Shown here piece after piece: positions 7,665 to 17,483 of a stretch of DNA of 64,000 nt. The notes beneath the pieces were generated by a model. That model ran no database searches, had not been told where the DNA came from, and saw only the letters and a program-made list of their open reading frames with translations. The position numbers and the translations under genes were made by a program. This stretch comes from Lutraria lutraria. Its lineage: Eukaryota > Mollusca > Bivalvia > Venerida > Mactridae. The DNA lies in NCBI GenBank assembly GCA_964023205.1, contig OZ026841.1:28658399-28722398 (forward strand), in the 5' to 3' direction. The first letter of the stretch is position 1. Every line of letters begins with the position of its first letter.

Positions 7665-8129
7665 ATGGAAGACATGGATATTGAACACCTGGAAAAAGGA
7701 CAAGATTACGAAATGAAGTTATTGGCGTATCCTTGTTGTACAAGTTCAAGGACGGACTTTTTACAAGAGTGTTTGAATCATCACGTCACAGAAGCACTCC
7801 AATCTTTAATTTATAATCAAGTGCATAAAGACTGTTATGGTTGTCGAGTGAATCATCCTAGTCAAGTGCAACATGTACTCTGCTTATACACGAATACGGA
7901 AGAGTGGACAGAACTTTACATTCAAAAAGCGATTCAACGTTTGGACGTGTTCAAGGTCATGGAAAAGTGGTATCCTGAATTAGTGACCTTGACCGATAGT
8001 GAAAAAGGAGACGCGTGTCGATTATGGATTCAATTTAAAGAAGAACTCACTCAGAATCAGTTCATAGATCAATGGATCAGTGTTTGGGCTGAACGTGTCA
8101 ACAGAAATTGGCATTATGGAGACGAATGA
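7665..8129 (+). CDS. Conserved small Cys/His-containing Polinton protein (154 aa)
   Basis: The gene starts 9 bases after the major capsid stop and overlaps the protease by 14 bases. Residues about 24-72 include YPCC, ECLNHH, CYGC, NHPSQ and HVLCL, a spacing of Cys and His residues that could bind zinc. The second half is helical and rich in Trp and Glu. I recall the CYGCxxNHPSQ pattern from other Polinton ORFs, but no function is established that I know of. The position between capsid and maturation protease suggests a role in assembly. Confidence 0.7.
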   Translation: MEDMDIEHLEKGQDYEMKLLAYPCCTSSRTDFLQECLNHHVTEALQSLIYNQVHKDCYGCRVNHPSQVQHVLCLYTNTEEWTELYIQKAIQRLDVFKVMEKWYPELVTLTDSEKGDACRLWIQFKEELTQNQFIDQWISVWAERVNRNWHYGDE

Positions 8130-8706
8130 ACTACAATACCTATTAGATCATTCACCGTTATTAAAGCCACTACATGCTCGTGTTTGTGCCAAAGATCAAT
8201 TACCTTCAGAGAAACCGCATGACGTGAAAGCCTATATTGTGAATACCCATAACGGGAATCAACGTGGAGAACACTGGGTGGCTCTTTATTTAAAAGACAA
8301 TAAAGCAGTGTACTTTGATTCCTACGGATTACCTCCTTTCGAAGAGATTCTAACCTTTGTGAAAAAACATGCCAACAAAACTTATCTGTGGAATGCCATG
8401 AGAATACAAGGCGATATGTTACCGGTGTGTGGTGTGTATTGTCTATTCGCTTTGGATTTTATCTCACGTGAATGTGACTTGAACCAGATACTGTTAACCC
8501 GATTCAAACCGGACATGTATGGAAAAAATGACACTTATGTGACGCATTGGTTTCAACAATATTATGGTACTTATTACATGCATGCTCAATATGTGAACAA
8601 GTGTGGACAAAAGTGTTGTGCTCAACGTAACTCTAGACCAGAAGGTCACAACCGTTTGTATCATAGTATCACACATAGAAATACAACTCTTTATGGTGAT
8701 CATTAA
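8116..8706 (+). CDS. Adenovirus-type maturation cysteine protease (C5-like)
   Basis: The start is set at the ATG at 8116 (196 residues); the frame is open to 8080 but without an ATG. The catalytic residues are visible: His53 in GEHWVALYL, Asp68 in VYFDSYG, Gln98 in RIQGD (oxyanion hole) and Cys105 in LPVCGVYCL. This is the Ad-PRO order His-Asp-Gln-Cys. The enzyme would cleave capsid and core precursors during virion maturation. The C-terminus has an extra Cys/His/Tyr-rich tail (about 150-196), which may bind a cofactor. The gene overlaps the preceding gene by 14 bases and ends just before an AATAAA signal, so it is the last gene of the capsid transcript. Confidence 0.92.
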   Translation: METNELQYLLDHSPLLKPLHARVCAKDQLPSEKPHDVKAYIVNTHNGNQRGEHWVALYLKDNKAVYFDSYGLPPFEEILTFVKKHANKTYLWNAMRIQGDMLPVCGVYCLFALDFISRECDLNQILLTRFKPDMYGKNDTYVTHWFQQYYGTYYMHAQYVNKCGQKCCAQRNSRPEGHNRLYHSITHRNTTLYGDH

Positions 8707-8749
8707 ACAATGTTACTGTTTCATGTTGTTACTGTTTTCTTGTTACAAA

Positions 8750-8755
8750 AATAAA
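8750..8755 (+). terminator. Poly(A) signal after the protease gene
   Basis: AATAAA lies 44 bases after the protease stop, with T-rich sequence about 30 bases further on (8791-8799). It ends the late/capsid transcription unit in the ordinary polyadenylated way, unlike the following gene. Confidence 0.65.
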
Positions 8756-8835
8756 AGTTTAGAAAAACTGAAACTAGGTGTCTGTTATCTTTTTTTCTAA
8801 GTTCATAAAAATCAAGCACATGTCTGTGCGGTACA

Positions 8836-8891
8836 TTGGCGCGTGACGCCATCCAACCCTAGGGTGACGTCATCCAAGCGATATGACGTCA
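8836..8891 (+). promoter_or_regulatory. Promoter region with an E2F-like site and three CRE-type sites
   Basis: TTGGCGCG (8836-8843) resembles an E2F site. It abuts TGACGCCA (8844-8851), and two perfect CRE/ATF palindromes TGACGTCA follow at 8865-8872 and 8884-8891. Each TGACG(T/C)CA is followed by TCCAA, so the three form an imperfect direct repeat of about 20 bp. They lie 35-80 bases before the first candidate ATG of the next gene. No clear TATA box is present. Confidence 0.65.
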
Positions 8892-8925
8892 TCCAACCAC
8901 GAGAGTGGGCCATACAATACTTACA

Positions 8926-9399
8926 ATGCCTCATTTCATTCTGAGAACTCAAACACTCAAGATGGAGGCTTTATTCAATGAACTCAAAACAGCAAAACAA
9001 CTGACTGAAAAACAGAGCAGGGTATGGCGTTCAATCAGTCGCTTAGCGGCTAGCATTGTTAGAAAAAGGGAACGTGATCTTCAATTCATTGGTGAGACTT
9101 TGAATACCATTGAAACCAATCGATTTCATCATAGAGAAGAATTATCTCAATTTCGAGATCAAGTCAGAGAAAGGCAGCGAGATGCTCGGGAACGAACGAC
9201 GAATAGACAACGGGAACAACAACAAGAAGAAGAGCATTGGCGTATCATCACTACCGCTCAAGTTGAGTACACGGAACAACCACCAGTACCAGAACAGGAA
9301 TGGTCCTGTGGGGATTCAACATGCAGGCTCTGCTATCCCCCACCAGACTGCCAATGCGAACTATGTACCCAACCAGATCAGTCAGCAAACACGGTTTAA
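8926..9399 (+). CDS. Coiled-coil Polinton protein of unknown function, with histone-type mRNA 3' end
   Basis: Two ATGs are possible: 8926 (157 aa) and 8962 (145 aa, better Kozak context with A at -3 and G at +4). Much of the product (from MEALFNELK to the Arg/Gln/Glu-rich region ending in EEEHWR) should be a long charged coiled coil. The last 40 residues hold a Cys cluster (CGDSTCRLCYPPPDCQCELC), six cysteines that may bind zinc. I recognise no family. The gene has its own upstream region with CRE-type sites, separate from the capsid unit, and its TAA is followed 12 bases later by two histone-type stem-loops. That layout suggests an early or regulatory protein timed to the host cell cycle (inference). 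Confidence 0.65.
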   Translation: MPHFILRTQTLKMEALFNELKTAKQLTEKQSRVWRSISRLAASIVRKRERDLQFIGETLNTIETNRFHHREELSQFRDQVRERQRDARERTTNRQREQQQEEEHWRIITTAQVEYTEQPPVPEQEWSCGDSTCRLCYPPPDCQCELCTQPDQSANTV

Positions 9400-9405
9400 A
9401 AAACC

Positions 9406-9472
9406 ACCAACGGTCCTTTTCAGGACCACCAACGGCCCTTTTCAGGGCCACCATGTCTTTTCGAAAGAAAAT
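9406..9472 (+). promoter_or_regulatory. Tandem histone mRNA 3' stem-loops and a U7-target-like element
   Basis: Two hairpins lie 22 bases apart. The first has stem GGTCCT/AGGACC (9412-9417 with 9422-9427); the second has stem GGCCCT/AGGGCC (9434-9439 with 9444-9449). Each has the loop TTTC and each is flanked by AAC before and ACCA after. Six-pair stem, four-base loop and both flanks match the metazoan replication-dependent histone stem-loop bound by SLBP. The third stem pair is T-A in one and C-G in the other, a compensatory change. A purine-rich CGAAAGAAAAT (9462-9472) follows at the distance expected of a histone downstream element that pairs with U7 snRNA. Confidence 0.85.
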
Positions 9473-9504
9473 TCTCTCATTGTCTAAGTCTATACACACA
9501 CATA

Positions 9505-9720
9505 CACAGTACCCAGAAAATTCCTTAAATCCATTTCATACTATTTTGGGGTACAACATTGATTTCCAATTTGATCCCAATTTGTGCAAATTTGCGCAAA
9601 GTTTGAAAACTTCTGGGTACCAAACCAATGCAAAGCGTACCCAGACTGCCGCACCATTGGTACCCAGGGTACCGCCTATTACTACTGTTGATGGACATAT
9701 CAATGTAGCGGCTCAATAAG
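9505..9720 (+). other. Right end region of the Polinton with GTACCCAG motifs
   Basis: No convincing gene is present. GTACCCAG occurs at 9509-9516, 9637-9644 and 9660-9667, and inverted at 9613-9620; the last forms the perfect palindrome GGTACCCAGGGTACC (9659-9673). A second small palindrome, GCAAATTTGC, is near 9586. This may be the inner part of the terminal inverted repeat, but the other terminus is outside the window, so the element boundary cannot be fixed. Confidence 0.4.
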
Positions 9721-9936
9721 CAATAGAAAATCAAATACTGAAATAAATAGACAAAGAAGGAAAATTAAAGCAGAAACAGCACAATTTGACCATTCCAACA
9801 TGTTCATCTATTGAACAATTTCAACATCAACATTTGGACAATTTATCACATGTTCTATAAGAAATATTTAACCGAAACACGAAACAAAAACGTAATATCT
9901 TAAAGATTCGAATCTATTTAAAAAACATGATCAAGC

Positions 9937-10235
9937 TTAAGTTTTATCAACAACAGAATATGGTGCTATTATGTAATAATAAATCTAACACAATTTATTA
10001 TATTATCTATATGAATCAGTTAACTTAACAACGAGACAAAAACAAAAAATCCGAGTTCAACAAGCAAAACTATTTTATCTTAAACTAACATTCTCAAGAC
10101 ATAGTTTTATGAGAGACATAGATAATCTATATATATATATATGTCTCTGGTTTTATCAACAATGGAATGGTGCCAGTTAATAATGAATATTAGTAATTAT
10201 ATTACACGATTTATCATATTATCTATATAATTATA
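9937..10235 (+). repeat. Diverged direct duplication around an AT microsatellite
   Basis: A segment beginning GTTTTATCAACAA and ending TATATTATCTATAT occurs twice (about 9937-10013 and 10151-10232). Between the copies lies an (AT)n run at about 10127-10142. The stretch 9,720-10,290 is otherwise AT-rich with no gene seen. Confidence 0.5.
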
Positions 10236-10293
10236 TTATGATATGTAGAGACGCATGCAAAATGACGAACCTTGAGCTGTTCACATTTATATA

Positions 10294-10966
10294 CAGTCGA
10301 AACTCATTATATCGAAATCGCTTATATCGAAATCCCGCTTATATCGAAGTAAATATAAAGTCCCGATTTTTATCCTTCTTATTACATATTAAAAAAACGC
10401 ACGTATATCGAATTCGTGGTTCTCGATATTTTTATGTATCGAAGTAGATTTTCGGTCCGAACCAAATATTTTCAACTATAATGTGACCATCTATGTCGAA
10501 CCAATTATGTCGCCAACTTACAAAAGAAATGTTCGCACCTTTTCCGCAAACAAACACTTACAATTTAAAATCGATATTTAATTATTGACAGCTGTATAAA
10601 CATGTTAGTGTCCATTCTAACGATTATAAAACTGATACAAACTTTTGTTGATGAAACCAGTGATGCTATATAGCATCCCTGATGAAACGAATTATCATTA
10701 ATGCTGCTATACCCTCATTTGAAACAATCTTATGCATATTTGAAATGTATAGCAAAATATATATATCGAAAGTACCCGTATAAGTACCGGTATAAATGCC
10801 GTATTCTAATAACCCGTTACAATCCCGTACACTAAATAACACGATTACGTGATAATTACGACACTCTAAAATGTAAACACGGGTATCGAAATTCCTATAT
10901 CGAAGTTCGTTTATATCGAAGTATTTTGGCAAGTCCCACGAACTTCGATATAACGAGTTTTGACTG
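10294..10966. mobile_element. Non-autonomous pogo/Tigger-like DNA transposon (673 bp)
   Basis: The element starts CAGTCGAAACTCATTATATC and ends with the matching inverted copy, and it is flanked on both sides by TA, the target duplication of Tc1/mariner/pogo elements. TATCGAA motifs repeat inside both ends (10309-10445 and 10890-10920). No transposase frame is present. Confidence 0.75.
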
Positions 10967-12200
10967 TAATCTAATTAATCAAATAGACGAACATACAGTT
11001 CACAGAAACTGCAACAGTAATACCACCATTTGCAACGAATATTGTCATAAAGTTTGTTTTCTGTATGTATTCATTATCAAAATACTCACACTGATTGTAT
11101 TATAAAATTTCGACAATTCATTTTCCTGGCTGTTTACATTATTTTTTGCAAAATGTCGAAGTTCCAGTAACTTCGTCTTTTTGTCTCATCTGATTTTGAC
11201 AGTCAATCACGGTTCGTCATTTCATCACAAGATCATTTTGACATGTTTTGATTGACTAGAGGTTTCGTCATTTTCGCGGCATATGCGCATTTCCCGCGCC
11301 AGATAGTGCAAAAAGGCGAATTCATAAAAAAATGTATGTTCGGCATTTTGATTGGGGACCATCAAAGTTTTACAATAATGCCTAAACGTACTTTTCAAAA
11401 ATATACAATATGCCCGAAAAAAGGTATGATGCAATCTGGAATTGAACTCATCTATATTGACTCATAATGAATCGGTACGTTCTACACACTACGCCAGCGT
11501 CACTCACTTACTAAAAACGTTGTGCTAAATTATATTCTACAAGCTTTTTGAAACGCTAACATTTTAGTTGAAAGGTCGTAAAACGAAATTATCTTCAGTA
11601 TTTTTTTTAAATGAAAGATAACTCATGACCTGTTTATAATTATGTGTTATTCAATCAAATGCTCAAGGAAAAGATCAGGTTCCCCCGTTGTTATTTTAAC
11701 TAATTACGTTTTTCACCTTAATAAAATGATATGTCGTAAAAGTAAACAAATACGGTACTATTGGGTCGGCATTAATTCTCCCGTATTGAAGTTACAGGCC
11801 GGATTGAAGTCACACTGAATAATGTATGAAGGGGGCGTGGCTTATTTATTGTGAAACAGGGAATGTTAAATTCTACTGCAAGAATGTTTGATAACGTTTT
11901 GTGGTTTCTAACAGTGACAAATACAATGTACACGTGTATATATATGTAAGCTATTTCCCGTTTTAACTAAAAATAAAACTACAAGGAGGATACCTAACAA
12001 CAGTTATGTAATCTGAACCAGAGACGTATGAATTATAATACAACTCTTGTATTGTTCGTCTCTGTCTGAACGTACATGTATATGCAACTGCAAGTGTTTT
12101 GTCAGTCCAATACGTACGGAAGAATAAGTTTATCTAGGAGTTCACTGATGATCGATTATAATATAACTACAGAGATCACAGGATGAAATTGAAGATACAT
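10967..12200. other. AT-rich stretch without a recognised gene
   Basis: Short random ORFs only. I see no splice-bounded coding exon, RNA gene or clear repeat family here. Confidence 0.4.
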
Positions 12201-12204
12201 CACA

Positions 12205-12520
12205 GTCGTTTTGAGTTAGTTTCCGCAATGAATGAAGGTACATCCTAGCCGTATATATAGTTAGTTTCCTGTATTGAAAGTACCCGGCCGTTTCGAGATA
12301 GTTCCCGCATTGAAGGTACACCCTAATCGTTTTTAGCTAGTTTCCCGCATTGAAGGTACATCACGGCCGTTTTGAGTTGGTTTCCCGCATTGAAGGTACA
12401 TCTTAGCCGTATATAGTTATATAGTTTCCCGTATTGAAGGTACATCCCGGACGTTTTGAGTTAGTTTCCGCAATGAAGGTACAACCCGGACATATTGAGT
12501 TGGTTTCCCGCATTGAAAAT
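12205..12520 (+). repeat. 41-bp minisatellite, first block
   Basis: About seven units of roughly 41 bp share TTTCCCGCATTGAAGGTACA followed by a variable CCC(T/A)GCCGTTTTGAGTTAG part. The same unit returns at 13,705-14,475, so one array has been split by about 1.2 kb of other sequence. Confidence 0.85.
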
Positions 12521-12564
12521 TGGCATAAATTAACTTATATGTTACAATAATGAAAAAAAAAACA

Positions 12565-13070
12565 ATTTGTGGTCCAGGGTTAGTTCATTGCAGCTCGAGT
12601 TCGATCCCTTACGTGGCAGGGTCTGTCCTTCTATGAAAAATGATAAAGATGCTGATTTTTATTTGTCAGCTCCTTGTATAAGGGCAAATAAGTACTGGTA
12701 AGTCTAGGAAAAACCGGACACGTGAGTTGACTGCCGTGTATAACTGAACAAGTAGGATGGACGGACCAAGCGTTACAGCACGTGATACTGATCACTCTAT
12801 GAAAGTTTGGTTAACATTACATTAGAATTGTAAAAGATGTTGCGACGACAAACATAATAAGTTAAAACTGAAAGGCAATAACTTTGCCGCAAATTACTGA
12901 ATAAGAAAGCCTGAGAATATTCCAAGTGCCACAACACTTGATACTGATCATTCTCTGAAAGTTTTGTGAAAACTGCATAATAAATGTAGTACAAAAAGTG
13001 TAGTTGCAATGACAAGAAGTGTGACAGACGGTCGGACAGTGCGACCACCATATGTCACACTATTATGGAC
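12565..13070 (+). repeat. Dispersed repeat, possibly SINE-derived
   Basis: GAGTTCGATCCC near 12,597 looks like a pol III B box. It is followed by two diverged tandem segments, each containing GATACTGATCA and CTCT(C)TGAAAGTTT (12,785 and 12,945), and the segment ends in GACAGACGGTCGGACAG. The piece sits between the two minisatellite blocks. Confidence 0.35.
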
Positions 13071-13704
13071 ATTAAAAACATAAAACAGCTTGACATTAAG
13101 ATATACTAGAAGTTTATACTAAGACATGTACATTGTTGTTATTCTTTATTTAGCATTCTTGACATCTATATGGCTCAGTAACGCATGAAAGATATATCGT
13201 GCTAGATGATGTTCCGTGTCAAATATCTAAGTTTTACACCATATGGTTTAAGACAATTAGATTATTTATTATTTTCCTTTGGTTGCCATGGAAACCAGAG
13301 TTCTGCATGGAATGAGCTTCTTTTATCATTGTTTTTCTAAATGACCACCCAAAGATAATTTCTGTGGAGTTTCTTCAAATTTGACACAGCCGTTTCAAAG
13401 GAAAAGTCCTTTGAAGAATTGAAGACGGACAGACGGACGAACGACATACACAATAGCACGCTAACAGCTCTCCCTGAGCTTTTCTGTAATCATTGTAAGG
13501 AATTGTTATACGACACCGACGAGTAACTGCACATTTTAATGCATGATTGCTTTCAATTTCTTCAAAATACGATGCCAAAATGAACTTTTAAGAAAAAAAA
13601 TGTTAATATTCAACTATTTAGTATTTACATATAATGATCTTTAGAATACGTTTGACTGGATAAAAATATACATATGAAATTGATATATGTGATTTTGGCC
13701 CATG

Positions 13705-14475
13705 CACCCCAACATGTACCTTTAATGCGGGAAACTTACTCAAAACAGCTATGGTGTACCTTCAATGCATTGAGTTAGTTCCAGCATTGAAGGTACATCC
13801 TAGACGTATTGAGTTACATGTAGTTTCCCGCATTGAAGGTACATCCAGGTCGTTTAGAGTTAGTTTCCGCATTGAAGGTACACCCCAGAGGTATTGAGTA
13901 AGTTTCCCGCATTGAAGGTACACCTTAGCCGTTTTGAGTAAGTTTCACGCATTGAAGGTACATCCCAGCCGTTTTGAGTAAGTTTCACGCATTGAAGGCA
14001 CATCACGGCCATTTTGAGTAAGTTTCACGCACTGAAGGCACATCACGGCCGTTTTGAGTTACTTTCCCGCATTGAAGGTACACCCCAGCCGTTTTGAGAT
14101 AGTTCCCGCATTGAAGGTACACCCCAGTCGTAATGACTAAGTTTCCCGCATTGAAGGTACATCCAGGTCGTTTTGAGATAGTTCCCGCATTGAAGGTACA
14201 CCCCAGACGTATTTAGTTAGTTTCCCGCATTGAAGTTACACCCTTGCCGTTTTAGTAACTTTCCCGCATTGAAAGTACATCGCGATCGTTTTAAAACAGT
14301 TCCCGCAGTGAAGGTATACACCCTGGCCGTTTTCAGTTAATGTCCCGTATTGAAGGTACGTACACCCTAGCCGTTTTCGGTAAGCTTCCCGTATTGAAGG
14401 TACATCCTAGACGTTTCGAGTAACTTTCCACTTTGAAGGTACGCCCTAGCCGTTTTGATATAGTTCTAACATTGA
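13705..14475 (+). repeat. 41-bp minisatellite, second block
   Basis: About eighteen units of the family at 12,205-12,520, with core GTTTCCCGCATTGAAGGTAC. Units vary by substitution and by small indels, so the array is not freshly amplified. Confidence 0.88.
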
Positions 14476-15573
14476 AGTTAAATCATTCACCTTTTTTCTG
14501 CCTGATTTATAAAGGACACGGGTAAACATATGAAGAAAATTTTACCAAAAAGTACATCCGTATTTTTTTAACACAATACAGTTTCATATCTCTACTTTAT
14601 GGAATGAACAATAACTAAGAATGCGTTTGACTGGTATACAGCTGTTATAATGACTTCAAATGAATAAATATATATTATTGTCATATAAATGAAGGCTGAA
14701 TAGTCAAAACATGATGAAATGATATACATATGAAATTGATATATGTAATACTGGCCCATGCACCCCACCATACTTTAGGCGCCAAAAAGAGGTCTTTGGA
14801 CTCTCTTTTTTCCTTAGTTATTGTTCATTCCAAACTGTATTGTGTGAAATAAATACGGATAATAAAATTAATTGATCATAATGGCACTAGTGTAAATGTT
14901 CAATACATTCAAGAAAGCACAGAGGACGTTGAAAAAATGACTAGTATAATATTTTTATACTTTAAATTTCATTATGAGACATTTTTACTTACTGTGTACT
15001 ACTGTATATATATATACAAGTTTGTATAAACATTCATTTAAAATGGAAATATTCTGTCATTGTCTACAACTAAACTAAAAAGTGCATATTTATGTATTTA
15101 CAAAGTAACCATCTGCAAACAGACACAATTTAATACTTTTCATTGTGATTTATCATAATTCTATAATATAGTTATTTTACTATACTTGTGTTTGAAATCC
15201 GTGACACTGATTTCTTAGTAATGACCCTTTTAGAGCAGTTTTAGTTTCTTAATACTGTTTATGATATATTGTGAATGTTTCTCAAAGCCCCACTGTCTAT
15301 AAATGATTAAAGGAAGACATACTATCTTTAGAGACATTAAACCTTCCCAAAAGTATCATCAAAAGAAATATTGTTGAAACAGCTTAAATCCCAAAGTCAA
15401 CCAAGCAAAGTTCACAAACACCAACACACACTCCTACACCTGTGTCAATTGATTGCAGAAAAAAGTCAATGGAGAAGTGAAATCTGTATTAAAATAAAAT
15501 GAAATGCTGCAGACACATGAATACTGAAAAAATGACTATTTTCAATATGTTTATTGTTTGATATACTTTGTAG

Positions 15574-16338
15574 GCTACAAAGACACTGAGTAATCAGTGG
15601 CAAGAACAGGAGCAAGAGCAGCAAGAGGAAGACACAATACCAGATCCAGGTAGAAACCTGCATTTGTTACAGTCACACCTTGTAATTTATGTTTTCTGAC
15701 TTCTTGCCCTACATTGTTGTAATTTAATGTATCATTTGCAAAAAAATCCTCGATGTATGGTAGAAAGTGAGTAAAATGGCAAAAATGATTAAGGCACCAA
15801 TTTTTTAGATTAGTTACAGGTACTGGTTATTGACTACAGGGTCTAATGCAGTATAAAAAGACCATGATGATTGAAATATCTTTGAAATGGGCATAACACT
15901 CAAAACATAAAATACAGTTATTATAGAAAAGTAAAGTTTTAAGTAATTCAGGTGAATGATACTTTTCAATAGAGTTATGTACATGATTGTACATATGAAA
16001 ACCTTCCAACAAAGATTGCATAAAGTCAGATATCTGACATGTATTCAAACTGTTCAGTCAAAATATGACCCTGGAGTCAAAATTGACCTTGCTATGGGGA
16101 TCACTTGACTCTATTTATCAAAATATTAAAAAAAAAACAGAAGACATACAGCTTAGTATATGAATTATAGATTGTGCAGGGCTGAATAGGTACTCAGCAA
16201 ATAGATCAATGTCATCTTGTTTAATATTTGTAGTTTAGACAATCTTTGTTATTAAAATACATGATATCAACATTTCTTTTATTTTTTTCAGCACCAGTAC
16301 ATGTGTCCCTCTTTGGTAGATTTAGAAGAAGACCTTGA
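15574..16338 (+). CDS. Last two coding exons of an unidentified host gene
   Basis: Exon 15574-15649 follows a TTGTAG acceptor and ends at CCAG|GTAGAA. Exon 16292-16338 follows a TTTTTTTCAG acceptor and ends in TGA. The reading frame continues across the splice (phase 1), giving 40 residues: a Gln/Glu-rich segment, an acidic-proline step (EEDTIPDPAP) and a basic end (FGRFRRRP). AATAAA at 16378-16383 closes a very short 3' UTR. I do not recognise the protein. Earlier exons must lie upstream, possibly beyond the Polinton, in which case the element would sit in an intron of this gene. Confidence 0.55.
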
Positions 16339-16377
16339 ATGACTTTCTTTATTGAAATGTTTGGAAATGTTTGCAAT

Positions 16378-16383
16378 AATAAA
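16378..16383 (+). terminator. Poly(A) signal of the 15,574-16,338 gene
   Basis: AATAAA lies 40 bases after the stop, followed by a TGTGTGTG-rich stretch (16,403-16,412) typical of a downstream element. Confidence 0.55.
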
Positions 16384-17020
16384 GATAATCAACACTATAT
16401 CTTTGTGTGTGTATATCCTGTTTATGTTTTCCTTTATATTTTTGCCCTCCCTTGGAACCCAAACAATCTGTCAGTGATACTTTAGATTGGCACATTTAAT
16501 GTATATTAAAATGATTTTTCCAGATTTTCATTATAATGAAAATCTACCATTTGGGATATTTGACATCAAAAACATCCACACCCCAAGGAATAAGACAGGA
16601 CTTTATGCACATGGGAGGGGAATTTGACATACAATTTCCTCAAATGTCTAATTCCCCTATATAATCCCCCCCCCTCTGGGGGAGAACATTGATAAGTGCA
16701 TCACTCACTTAGTTTTGGTGATATAATGGTAGATCGTAGTATTTTTCTAAGATTAATGTTCACCCTTAGACGAATAATAAGAAAAATCTTACAATGTTAT
16801 AGTAAATAATGGCAAAAAGCTAATTTCAACATTCTTATATTATTTTTCACCTAGTTGTATTGTGGATATGGACTGTGATTAATCAGTTTTAGCAATATGT
16901 ATATTGTGTAGTCATTCATACTATTTTTGTCATATACTTTAAAATGTTTGCCACCTAACTTAGTACTGATATTGCAAAATTAATAAAGCCTCACAACCTT
17001 TGTCATTTTGAATTACTGAC

Positions 17021-17342
17021 TACAGTACAACCTCTGAAGAGCAACACCCTATGAGAGCTGCAAATATTGGCCGTTGTTTAGAGTTTGATGCTCTACAGAG
17101 GTTAGATTTACAGTAAATATCAACTTGGGAAATTTTGAAAGTGTTGTTATGGAGAGTTTGTTGCTCTACAGAGGTTAAATTTACAGTAAATATCAACTTA
17201 GGGAAATTTTGAAGGTGTTGTTATAGAGAGGTTGTTGCTCTACAGAGATTAAATTTACAGTAAATATCAACTTAGGGAAATTTAAATGTTGTTATAGAGG
17301 TTGTTGTTTTACAGAGGGCCGCTCTGGAGAGGTTTTACTGTA
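17021..17342. mobile_element. MITE with ACAGTACAACCTCT termini (copy 1)
   Basis: The ends are TACAGTACAACCTCT and the inverse AGAGGTTTTACTGTA. The inside holds about three tandem units of roughly 80 bp built on CTCTACAGAGGTTAAATTTA. Other copies are at 24,067, 42,906 and 61,766. Confidence 0.7.
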
Positions 17343-17483
17343 TGCTGAAAATTTCTATCAAATAACTTCTCATTTGTCATTAAAATGATTTTTATCAATG
17401 AAACCATTTTTTGTTTTGCAAAATTACTCTTATTTTTCAAAAACACAATTTTTTAATCAAAAATATTTTTGGTGGAATATTCA

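Noticed and set aside
8080..8115. Upstream extension of the protease frame
   Set aside because: No ATG occurs there; it overlaps the preceding gene, and the ATG at 8116 gives a protein of normal family length.
9453..9719. An 89-codon + strand frame starting at CCACCATG inside the second histone-type hairpin flank
   Set aside because: The Kozak-like context comes from the ACCA that ends the stem-loop. The frame has no recognisable feature and runs through the palindromic GTACCCAG region.
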